12,152 bases of DNA. It comes from Flammeovirgaceae bacterium UBA2786. GTDB taxonomy: Bacteria > Bacteroidota > Bacteroidia > Cytophagales > Cyclobacteriaceae. A model generated the notes under the pieces. It ran no database searches and was not told the DNA's origin. It saw nothing but the letters and a program-made list of their open reading frames with translations. Both the position numbers and the translations under genes were made by a program. Within the stretch, counting starts at the first letter, position 1, and every line of letters begins with the position of its first letter. The stretch covers positions 89,208 to 101,359 of the forward strand of contig DEIA01000079.1 in assembly GCA_002352225.1 (NCBI GenBank). Direction: 5' to 3'. This document shows, one piece after another, positions 1 through 5,423 of this stretch.

Positions 1-257
1 GTTACATCCGATTGATAGGTTGCCTGCCCTGCAATGTTGAACTGTGGCAACATTCCTTTTTGAGCATTGGCAATGGAATATTCCTTTGTCTTTTCTATCA
101 GCGTGTATTGCTTTATTAAAGGATAATACTTTTTTGCCATTTCAAGACAGTTGTCAAGAGTCAATGAACTGCTTTGCTGTGCTATTGCCCAATGGCTGCA
201 TATCAGCAATACGCCAATGAGCCATTTTGATTTTTGTATGGTTTTTACTTTAATCAT
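1..257 (-). CDS. TolC-family outer-membrane efflux protein, N-terminal part (cut by window edge)
   Basis: This is the first ~85 residues of a protein that continues beyond position 1. It opens with a basic stretch and hydrophobic core ending in WAIAQ, a good Sec signal peptide. The mature start reads SLTLDNCLEMAKKYYPLIKQ, the usual TolC/OMF opening in which a TL..C/A..A element precedes the first long helix, followed by a second helix around IANAQKGMLPQF. TolC proteins form the outer-membrane exit duct of tripartite efflux pumps. I chose the ATG at 257 because it places the signal peptide directly at the start; another in-frame ATG at 272 adds five residues but abuts a palindrome at 278-289. 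It lies 51 bases downstream of a TetR-type regulator gene (36 if the start is at 272), so it is probably controlled by that regulator. Family assignment rests on the N-terminus only. Confidence 0.75.
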   Translation of the reverse strand, partial: MIKVKTIQKSKWLIGVLLICSHWAIAQQSSSLTLDNCLEMAKKYYPLIKQYTLIEKTKEYSIANAQKGMLPQFNIAGQATYQSDV

Positions 258-275
258 ATTATTTAATTGCATGTT

Positions 276-291
276 TCAATCATTTGATTAA
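276..291. promoter_or_regulatory. Palindromic operator-like site between TetR gene and efflux gene
   Basis: The core AATCA-TT-TGATT (278-289) is an inverted repeat resembling the larger palindrome upstream of the TetR gene. It sits just before the start of the efflux gene. I infer a binding site for the neighbouring TetR protein; no binding data are visible in sequence. Confidence 0.4.
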
Positions 292-308
292 CATTATGGC
301 AAAAAAAA

Positions 309-941
309 CTACTTTGCTTTCATCATTGCTTTTATCCAAATAGGTATCAATTTTTTACGCTCGTGTATGAGTTTGTTAAACTGCGTTTCATTCAGTCCGC
401 TAATGCCTTGAAATAAAGGTTGTGCAATGAAAGGGAAAACTACCAAACTCAATAAGTTCATTAAAAAGTGTAATGGGTTTGGTTCTGTAATTTTTCTTTT
501 TGCAACGGCTTCCTGATGTTGTTTAAAGAATAAAGATTGCATTATCAGTTGTCTGATTGGTAATTTTTTTAATAATCCATCTGAATTGTTGCGAATTTCG
601 CTCAACATAAAAATCGGGATATTTGGCTCTTTGGAAATAAAGTCAATGTAATGAGAAGCGACTAATTCAACTTTCTTTTCCAAAGTGCTTTTCTCGTTGT
701 TCAGTATCGTTGCCATTGTGTGCATAAAACCTGTTACCGTTTCAAGCATTATCATATCAAACAACTTCTCTTTACTGCGGAAATAATAATTGAGCAATGC
801 AAGGTTAATGCCTGCTTCCTCTGCAATATCTCTTGTCCGTGTAGCTGCATAGCCTTTTTTATAGAATACCGCCCGGGCCGCTTCCTTTATCTTTTCTTCT
901 GTTGTGGTATCTACTACTTTCACTTCTCTACTTTTCGTCAT
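309..941 (-). CDS. TetR/AcrR-family transcriptional regulator
   Basis: A 210-residue protein of typical TetR length. Residues ~15-61 form the TetR DNA-binding domain: a helix with AARAVFYKKGYAAT, then the helix-turn-helix TRDIAEEAGINLALLNYYF and the closing SKEKLF. The rest is a helical ligand-binding region with no motif that names a ligand. These proteins usually repress a neighbouring efflux or metabolic operon and are released by a small molecule. Here the next gene downstream encodes a TolC-family efflux protein 51 bases away, so an efflux role is likely. Inverted repeats with the same half-site lie upstream of both genes, suggesting autoregulation plus control of the pump. The gene lies outside the cassette array and probably marks flanking chromosomal DNA. 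Confidence 0.88.
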   Translation of the reverse strand: MTKSREVKVVDTTTEEKIKEAARAVFYKKGYAATRTRDIAEEAGINLALLNYYFRSKEKLFDMIMLETVTGFMHTMATILNNEKSTLEKKVELVASHYIDFISKEPNIPIFMLSEIRNNSDGLLKKLPIRQLIMQSLFFKQHQEAVAKRKITEPNPLHFLMNLLSLVVFPFIAQPLFQGISGLNETQFNKLIHERKKLIPIWIKAMMKAK

Positions 942-966
942 TTTATGTTAAAATTCCTTTTGGGTA

Positions 967-974
967 CAAATATA
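967..974 (-). promoter_or_regulatory. Bacteroidota-type -7 promoter element for the TetR gene
   Basis: On the minus strand this reads TATATTTG, matching the Bacteroidota -7 consensus TAnnTTTG. It is 26 bases upstream of the TetR start codon. A good -33 TTG is not evident at the expected distance; the palindrome at 1003-1020 lies just upstream of that position. Confidence 0.4.
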
Positions 975-1002
975 AAAATAGGTTTCTGATTTGAATAAAT
1001 AT

Positions 1003-1020
1003 TTTAATCAAATGATTAAA
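1003..1020. promoter_or_regulatory. Perfect 8-2-8 palindrome, probable TetR operator
   Basis: TTTAATCA-AA-TGATTAAA is a perfect inverted repeat with a 2-base centre. It lies 62 bases upstream of the TetR start, next to the putative promoter, and shares its half-site with the site at 276-291. The arrangement fits an autoregulatory TetR operator; this is inference from position and symmetry. Confidence 0.55.
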
Positions 1021-1200
1021 TAACCATCCTGCTTTAATTTTTGGCCAGATGGTGGCTAGCCTTGAGGGCGCTTGGACAAAATTAAGGTGGCATTTTGTGT
1101 TGCCTTGTGCGGAGGCAAACATCTCTTTTATTTTTGTGAAGCGTTGCGATTTTTTCTGTTTTCCGTCAGTTGAGATTTGTACGGTCGCCCGGCTAGGGTT
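1021..1200. other. Non-coding junction between efflux locus and cassette array
   Basis: No credible gene is seen here. The stretch holds small inverted repeats (for example GGCTAGCC at 1054-1061) and is more G+C-rich than the cassettes. It lies between the regulator's operator region and the first attC-like repeat, so it probably contains the boundary of the array. Confidence 0.4.
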
Positions 1201-1331
1201 GCTGCTAACGGTTAACGTCTTGGGGAATTTGAAAAACGACAGCCAAATATTTGCACAACTATCTAATAGAATTACAAATATTGAGTTTATAACTTGTCAG
1301 CCCACTATTGCCAATTCGATGTTGTGTGCTG
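1201..1331 (-). repeat. attC-like site 1 (terminal, degenerate)
   Basis: Left core GCTGCTAAC and right core GTTGTGTGC enclose about 130 bases. The inner boxes still pair: AACGTC-TTGG-AAT on the left against GCCAATTCGATGTT on the right. The right arm retains the TCAGCCC block found in five other sites. The cores pair poorly (about 5 of 9), making this one of the most worn sites, as expected at the distal end of an array. Confidence 0.55.
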
Positions 1332-1336
1332 TACAT

Positions 1337-2287
1337 CTATTTACTTTTTGTTTTAAAGAAATTCCAAACTTCATTCGCCATTTCAATATCACCATTTTGC
1401 TTTCCAACTGCCAATAAAAATATAGAGCTATATCGTTCTGCAATGCTTGGTTCGGTATGCCCTCCATTATTAATTTTATAAAGAACTACCTCTGTTCCAT
1501 TCCCACCGTTTTTGTATAAAGATTTAGTTACCGTTGAGCCGTCATTTGTGTTCATGTCTGTAAGGTTTGAAACTTCAGGTGTTGTGATAGTTTCGTTTCT
1601 TTGAACCCAATAGGTTATAGTGTTTTCCGTTGAAAAAACTTCGCCCCGATTTGAAGCCATTTGTCCACCATTGTAAGGAAGAATTGGGTCATCTGTACCA
1701 TTCATGAAAAGGGCTGAAACCTTTATTGTGGAACTAGTGCATTGTGAGTTTACTGAATTAGAAGCTACAATTGAAGCAAAGGCAGTAATTCTATTTGGAA
1801 TTTCTTGTGCCAGGCGAATTGAAAAATGCCCGCCATTTGAAGTGCCTACCGTATAAACTTTTGAGTTATTTGAATTGTATTTTGCTTTCACAAAGTCTAG
1901 TAAGGTATTAATAAACAATACATCATTACTCGTTGGATTGGTTGCTGCATCATTTCTACAGTCATTCCAACCTCTTGAACCAACCGTTCCATTCGGCACA
2001 ACTAAAATTAAGTTTTCTTGCGAAGCTATGTTCAACCATATCTTATATGGTGCTTTAATGTTAGTTAGTCCAAGCATATCATCAGAACTTCCACCGTTGC
2101 CGTGAAATAAGAAAACCACTGGTGCATTTGTTGGGTTGTTTGGAATAAACATATGATAGTTTCTATCAGCACCTGCAATACTAATACTTTGGTTCTTTAA
2201 AAGTCCTTTTTCAAGGTCTGGACTACTATCATCATTTTTATTGCAACCTAAGAGTAGTAAAAAAAGTATACTTGTTAAATTTTTCAC
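1337..2287 (-). CDS. Secreted lipoprotein esterase, PHB-depolymerase/LpqC-like alpha/beta hydrolase
   Basis: A 316-residue protein with a lipoprotein signal: a basic start, a leucine-rich core and lipobox LLLGC with the acylated cysteine at residue 15, followed by a polar Asn/Asp/Ser tether. The hydrolase domain shows an HGNGG oxyanion segment (62-66), the nucleophile Ser150 in GTSNGG, an acidic residue at 199/200 in GTDDPILPY, and His277 in GGHTEP. The order and spacing fit the esterases annotated as PHB depolymerase, LpqC or feruloyl esterase; the natural substrate cannot be told. I chose the GTG at 2287, not the ATG at 2368, because the earlier start would translate through the attC-like repeat and bury the signal peptide 27 residues in. 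It probably sits in the cell envelope, facing outward or into the periplasm. Confidence 0.82.
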   Translation of the reverse strand: MKNLTSILFLLLLGCNKNDDSSPDLEKGLLKNQSISIAGADRNYHMFIPNNPTNAPVVFLFHGNGGSSDDMLGLTNIKAPYKIWLNIASQENLILVVPNGTVGSRGWNDCRNDAATNPTSNDVLFINTLLDFVKAKYNSNNSKVYTVGTSNGGHFSIRLAQEIPNRITAFASIVASNSVNSQCTSSTIKVSALFMNGTDDPILPYNGGQMASNRGEVFSTENTITYWVQRNETITTPEVSNLTDMNTNDGSTVTKSLYKNGGNGTEVVLYKINNGGHTEPSIAERYSSIFLLAVGKQNGDIEMANEVWNFFKTKSK

Positions 2288-2305
2288 AATCGTCTTTTTG
2301 TATAG

Positions 2306-2439
2306 CACATAACGGTTTGCGGCTTTGCGTTGTGGGGGATTTTTAGCACTACTGCTCATACGAAGCACAACTGTTGAACTTTGTACAAATGTTTCTACGA
2401 AGCATGTCAGCCCCCATAACGTAAAACCGTTGTTAATGG
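2306..2439 (-). repeat. attC-like site 2
   Basis: Outer cores are CACATAAC (2306-2313) and GTTAATGG (2432-2439). The inner arms pair as GGTTTGCGGCTTTGCGTTGTGGGGG against CCCCCATAACGTAAAACC with small offsets. The right arm has the shared GTCAGCCCCC block. The stop codon of the upstream alpha/beta hydrolase (2433-2435) lies inside the right core, as often seen in compact integron cassettes. Confidence 0.7.
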
Positions 2440-3341
2440 TAGTTTTTTATGGTTTCTCCAATATAGTTCTTTGCTTTGTCATAGGTTTCTATTCCGTGTC
2501 CTACGTTATTGTATATTTTTGCTTCTTTTAAAGTTTTAGTTTGTCTTTTTGCATTGTTAACCGATTTTTGAAAAGGGAACAATAGGTCTTTGTCGCCAAC
2601 AAGTAAATAAGTATCCGCCTTAACTTCTTCAAGTTGTTTATCCATATAATACGGTTTTTGGGCCCTGTCCTTATATCGGCTTATTGCGAAAACTTCGTAG
2701 TCCACGATCATTTTTTCTGAAAAATCTGATAGCCTGTGATTTGGTTTGGAAAAAACAGCTTTGTCAAGAAAATTTGATACATTTTTAACAGTCGGTATTA
2801 GGATAGGTAGAAGGTTATAATAGAGATTTTTTAAGGTCAGAGAAAATGGTTGTAAGCAACCGGGGTTTAATAAAAACGCGGCCTTGATTTTTTCAGGTTT
2901 TACAATTCCAAATTTCATACAAATTAGTCCGCCAAATGAAGCACCAGCTATAAATGCTCTTTCAATTTTGAGTTTTTCAAAAACTTCATTTGCCCAAAAA
3001 CCATAGTCTAAGGATTTAACGTTTGGTGTTGAACCGTCACTTAAATTTGGAAGACCATTTGTCTCCACCATAAAAACACGGATTTTATGATTGAGATTGT
3101 CAAGCCCTTTATCAAAGTCCCAAATTAACGATGTGGTTCTTGCACCTGGAAAAATAACAAGTGTATCTAAGTATTCGTCTTTTGTATTAAGACCCCAAAC
3201 GAGTGTCTTTCCGAGTGAAGTCTCGATTTCGTAACGGTCATATTTTCTACCGTTGTTTTCTTCTAATTGCGTTACCCAATTTTCAAAATAGCTACGGTCA
3301 GTTTTTTCGTCTTTAAAGTGTGATTTGCTAAATATTTTCAT
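2433..3341 (-). CDS. Alpha/beta hydrolase-fold protein, cytoplasmic
   Basis: A 302-residue protein with no signal peptide. The fold is shown by the strand LVIFPGA (61-67) in the oxyanion position (FPGA in place of the usual HG), the nucleophile elbow GASFGG with Ser135, the acid Asp252 in VGDKDLLFP, and His282 in NVGHGIE. A lid-like insertion of ~60 residues lies between the serine and the acid. The substrate is unknown; such proteins are esterases, lipases or related enzymes. The start is 27 bases after attC-like site 3, and the stop codon overlaps the core of site 2, so gene and cassette nearly coincide. Two more alpha/beta hydrolases lie in the adjacent cassettes but are not close relatives by eye. 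Confidence 0.8.
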   Translation of the reverse strand: MKIFSKSHFKDEKTDRSYFENWVTQLEENNGRKYDRYEIETSLGKTLVWGLNTKDEYLDTLVIFPGARTTSLIWDFDKGLDNLNHKIRVFMVETNGLPNLSDGSTPNVKSLDYGFWANEVFEKLKIERAFIAGASFGGLICMKFGIVKPEKIKAAFLLNPGCLQPFSLTLKNLYYNLLPILIPTVKNVSNFLDKAVFSKPNHRLSDFSEKMIVDYEVFAISRYKDRAQKPYYMDKQLEEVKADTYLLVGDKDLLFPFQKSVNNAKRQTKTLKEAKIYNNVGHGIETYDKAKNYIGETIKNYH

Positions 3342-3368
3342 TTCTGTCTATGTTGTCATTTAAAATTA

Positions 3369-3487
3369 CCGCTAACGGTTTTTTCAGCTTTGCAAGGGGT
3401 TTGGAAATCGTAGCACCAAAGCTCAATTTAGAACAAACGTTTCATAGAAGTACTTCAGCCGCCATTTTGACATTACCCTGTTAGCGG
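3369..3487 (-). repeat. attC-like site 3
   Basis: Perfect outer cores CCGCTAAC (3369-3376) and GTTAGCGG (3480-3487) enclose an imperfect palindrome of 119 bp. The inner pairing is looser than in other sites. The shared TTCAGCC block is present in the right arm near 3455. Its left core continues as TACC on the gene side, matching TACC on the far side of the hydrolase cassette at site 2. Confidence 0.7.
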
Positions 3488-3520
3488 CTCGTTGTTCTTC
3501 TACATTCTTATCGCTCAGTA

Positions 3521-4330
3521 TTATTGTTTGGTTTTTTCGTCAAGAAATTTTTCAATTAATGGAATGATAAATTCGCTCTCTTTGTAGTCAGGGTTTAGGG
3601 TCGTAATCTCTCCAATATATGCTCCGTGTCCGCCTGGAATAATTGCTAACTTGCAGTTCGGGATTAACTTTGTCATAGCCACCATGTGTTCTGCGGACGC
3701 AACATCTTGGTCGCCATTGATGAGTAAAACAGGAGCTTTAATTGATTTTATTTGATCGTCTGAAAAGTCCTTTAAGTTTATTACACGGTCGGCACACTTT
3801 TGATACATCGTTATAAGTTTTGTGCTGTCAGGAGTTACTTTAATAAATGCTTCCTTGTATTGCTGTGGCATTTGTTCAAATGTTCCATTTTTCATAAACT
3901 CCCAAAACTGCGGAAATGTGCCGTCTCTTTTGAGCAACACCGAGCCAGCAACTACCTTGTTACAAATTTCCGGGTGTCTGATTGCAATTTGTAATGCTGT
4001 GTTGCCACCATTACTAAAACCGAAAATGTCTGCTTTGTTAATGTTTAGATTTTTAAGTAAAGCAGCAACATCGTCTGCATCCTGTTCAAATGAAATAGGA
4101 GTATTGCGGTCACCAGTTCGTCCGTGCGCCTGAAGTTCAACACAAATTAGTTGTCTGTCTTTTGAGAATAGAGGAATTACTCTGCCAAACGTAGTCTGTA
4201 TAGTAGAACCACCACCGTGAATAAGAACAAGCGGTTTGCCTTGTCCATATATTTCGTAATACATTTTAATGCCATTCACTTCTGAATAACCGTTTGCCAT
4301 TGTCTGTTTACCTGTTTCTACTGACGTCAT
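3521..4330 (-). CDS. Alpha/beta hydrolase, probably a frameshifted lipoprotein
   Basis: The 269-residue reading frame is an ordinary alpha/beta hydrolase domain: NGIKMYYEIYGQGKPLVLIHGGG with the HGGG oxyanion at 38-41, Ser106 in GFSNGG, Asp209 in NGDQDV, and His235 in GGHGAYIGE. It has no signal peptide. Directly upstream in another frame is a complete 28-codon lipoprotein leader ending in lipobox LAAC plus a polar tether, whose stop overlaps this ATG as ATGA. Related Bacteroidota hydrolases often carry such a lipoprotein leader in frame, so I infer a one-base indel or sequencing error separating signal from enzyme. If the frame is correct, the enzyme is cytoplasmic and may be translated by coupling from the leader. 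An internal ATG at residue 11 is an alternative start. Confidence 0.78.
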   Translation of the reverse strand: MTSVETGKQTMANGYSEVNGIKMYYEIYGQGKPLVLIHGGGSTIQTTFGRVIPLFSKDRQLICVELQAHGRTGDRNTPISFEQDADDVAALLKNLNINKADIFGFSNGGNTALQIAIRHPEICNKVVAGSVLLKRDGTFPQFWEFMKNGTFEQMPQQYKEAFIKVTPDSTKLITMYQKCADRVINLKDFSDDQIKSIKAPVLLINGDQDVASAEHMVAMTKLIPNCKLAIIPGGHGAYIGEITTLNPDYKESEFIIPLIEKFLDEKTKQ

Positions 4331-4413
4331 ATTACTTCTGTACCTGTTTTATTGTCGTTACACGCTGCCAATGTCAAAATTGTCAGCACGAAATATGTAA
4401 TTTCTATTTTCAT
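4327..4413 (-). CDS. 28-residue lipoprotein signal peptide ORF, likely the displaced 5' end of the hydrolase gene
   Basis: The ORF starts with ATG at 4413 and reads MKIEITYFVLTILTLAAC followed by NDNKTGTEVI and TGA. It is a full lipoprotein signal with lipobox LAAC and the mature cysteine at residue 18. Its stop overlaps the hydrolase start codon (ATGA). It begins 43 bases after attC-like site 4, the same distance class as other cassette genes, which suggests that this is the true original start of the gene. It could also be a real small lipoprotein coupled to the hydrolase, but its length favours a broken fusion. Confidence 0.55.
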   Translation of the reverse strand: MKIEITYFVLTILTLAACNDNKTGTEVI

Positions 4414-4456
4414 TCAATCGTCTTGTTTATTGTCGTTGTGTTGTTCGATACAATGC

Positions 4457-4590
4457 CCGCTAACGGTTTGGGTATTGCCGAAGGCGGGGATTTTTAGCAT
4501 GAAAGTTCAATCGAAGAACGAAAGTTGAACCTTGCATAAATGTCCAATCGTAGCCGTTCAGCCCCGCTTTTGGCAATACCTTGTTAGCGG
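4457..4590 (-). repeat. attC-like site 4 (best-formed long site)
   Basis: Perfect 8-bp cores CCGCTAAC / GTTAGCGG enclose perfectly paired 9-bp inner boxes GGTATTGCC / GGCAATACC and further pairing GGCGGGG / CCCCGC. Unpaired spacers differ in length on the two sides (six bases left, two right). A central hairpin GTTCAA...TTGAAC lies between the arms. This R-spacer-L layout with asymmetric unpaired bases is the attC plan. The right part is nearly identical to site 8. Confidence 0.78.
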
Positions 4591-4611
4591 CTGGTGTTCT
4601 TCTGTCAGTCA

Positions 4612-5292
4612 TTAAAACCTTTCTTTTGAGTCGCCCAAATTCCAAACATTTCCTTCAAGTTCAAATTCTATGAATATTCGTTTTGCATCTTCAACTGTCC
4701 ATTTTGTCCATTCTGGGTTTAGATGATTACCATACCACTTTTTTGAGAAATTCCAAATTTTCTCAATGGGTTGAATGTCGCCTTTTGGAATGTTATGGCG
4801 TTTTGTCCAACTGTTAATTTGTTCTTCGCTTTCAAACACCAACATATTGCTACAAGTGTAAATCACATTGTCCCAAGCGTTTTTCATTGGTACTGGAAAG
4901 TGAATGAAATAATATTTTTCTTGTATTTGTCCGTTTACAATATTGATTTCAACTTGTTTCGTTTCTGCACCGATTGTTGTCGTTATTTTTACGTCTTCGT
5001 TAAGAAGTGCTGCAACTCCCAATGAACACCAAGCACAATTTCCCCACCATTGCCCGTTTTTTGTTTGCACATAAAAATTTGTCGGTGCTAATGAAAATGG
5101 ATGAATAACCCAAACTTTTGGTTCGTTTGGGTGTAAGACTACACCGTGATAGTCTTGCAAGTCGTGCAGTCCTTTAATTACTTGTTCTTTATCTGCTTGA
5201 AAAGTGTCTGCAAGGTCGTCAACTGTCGGTGCAAAACCGTTGTCAATAATTCCTTTGATTATATGATAATGAAGAGTTGAATTTGTTACCAT
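4612..5292 (-). CDS. Alkylmercury-lyase-like (MerB-fold) protein with altered active site
   Basis: A 226-residue protein with the two-part layout of the alkylmercury lyase family: an N-terminal winged-helix-like domain (~1-65) and a C-terminal catalytic domain. Key residues are Cys86 and Cys89 in NCAWCSLGVAAL and Cys147 in VIYTCSNMLVF. In classical MerB the motif is WCALD, with one cysteine, then an aspartate, and a second cysteine further on; here WC is kept, the aspartate position is Gly92, and one distal cysteine remains. The C-terminal run around KKWYGNHLNPEW is typical of a chromosomal MerB-like subfamily that I recognise from many bacteria. I infer a thiol-based function, not proven organomercury cleavage. 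No merA, merR or mercury transporter gene is nearby. It is the only gene between attC-like sites 4 and 5. Confidence 0.72.
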   Translation of the reverse strand: MVTNSTLHYHIIKGIIDNGFAPTVDDLADTFQADKEQVIKGLHDLQDYHGVVLHPNEPKVWVIHPFSLAPTNFYVQTKNGQWWGNCAWCSLGVAALLNEDVKITTTIGAETKQVEINIVNGQIQEKYYFIHFPVPMKNAWDNVIYTCSNMLVFESEEQINSWTKRHNIPKGDIQPIEKIWNFSKKWYGNHLNPEWTKWTVEDAKRIFIEFELEGNVWNLGDSKERF

Positions 5293-5323
5293 TTTTGTCT
5301 GTTTGTCGGTCTTGTTACACTTG

Positions 5324-5377
5324 CCGCTAACTCCTAAATATACGCGTATTCGTAGCGTATATCCACCGTTATCAGCG
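5324..5377 (-). repeat. Short attC-like site 5 with ATATACGC hairpin
   Basis: Cores CCGCTAAC (5324-5331) and GTTATCAG (5368-5375) enclose a compact 54-bp element. Its stem is a perfect 8-bp inverted repeat, ATATACGC (5338-5345) and GCGTATAT (5355-5362), with a 9-base loop. A third GATATACGC copy follows at 5379-5387. It is unrelated in sequence to the long sites but uses the same cores and polarity. The first 27 bases recur exactly at the right window edge. Confidence 0.65.
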
Positions 5378-5423
5378 TGATATACGCAAGTCTGGCCAAC
5401 CCTTCAATTCCTGCAATCAATTC

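Larger units (their letters stand above)
1201..2439 (-). mobile_element. Integron-like gene cassette carrying the lipoprotein esterase
   Basis: The interval contains one gene and its two bounding attC-like repeats. The cassette's 5' end (plus strand TATAGCACATAAC, 2301-2313) and its 3' end (reverse complement TACAGCACACAAC, from 1321-1333) agree at 11 of 13 positions. In contrast, the two cores of the downstream repeat match poorly with each other. This pattern fits a unit that excises and inserts by recombination in the GTT core. It is the last cassette before the efflux locus. Confidence 0.65.

Noticed and set aside
1049..1417. Plus-strand ORFs such as 1049-1417, 3822-4133, 6204-6563 and 11359-11658
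   Set aside because: They lie opposite clear minus-strand genes or run across a repeat, have no domain pattern, and are consistent with shadow frames.
2288..2368. 27-residue N-terminal extension of the lipoprotein esterase
   Set aside because: It is translated from attC-like site 2 and would bury the lipoprotein signal; the GTG at 2287 fits better.
4457..4590. Ordinary rho-independent terminators
   Set aside because: The palindromes are 119-168 bp, lack a T-tract after the stem, and have conserved GTT cores; they may still affect transcription, but this does not explain their structure.
4612..5292. A mercury-resistance operon
   Set aside because: No merA, merR, merT or merP is present and the MerB-like active site is altered.
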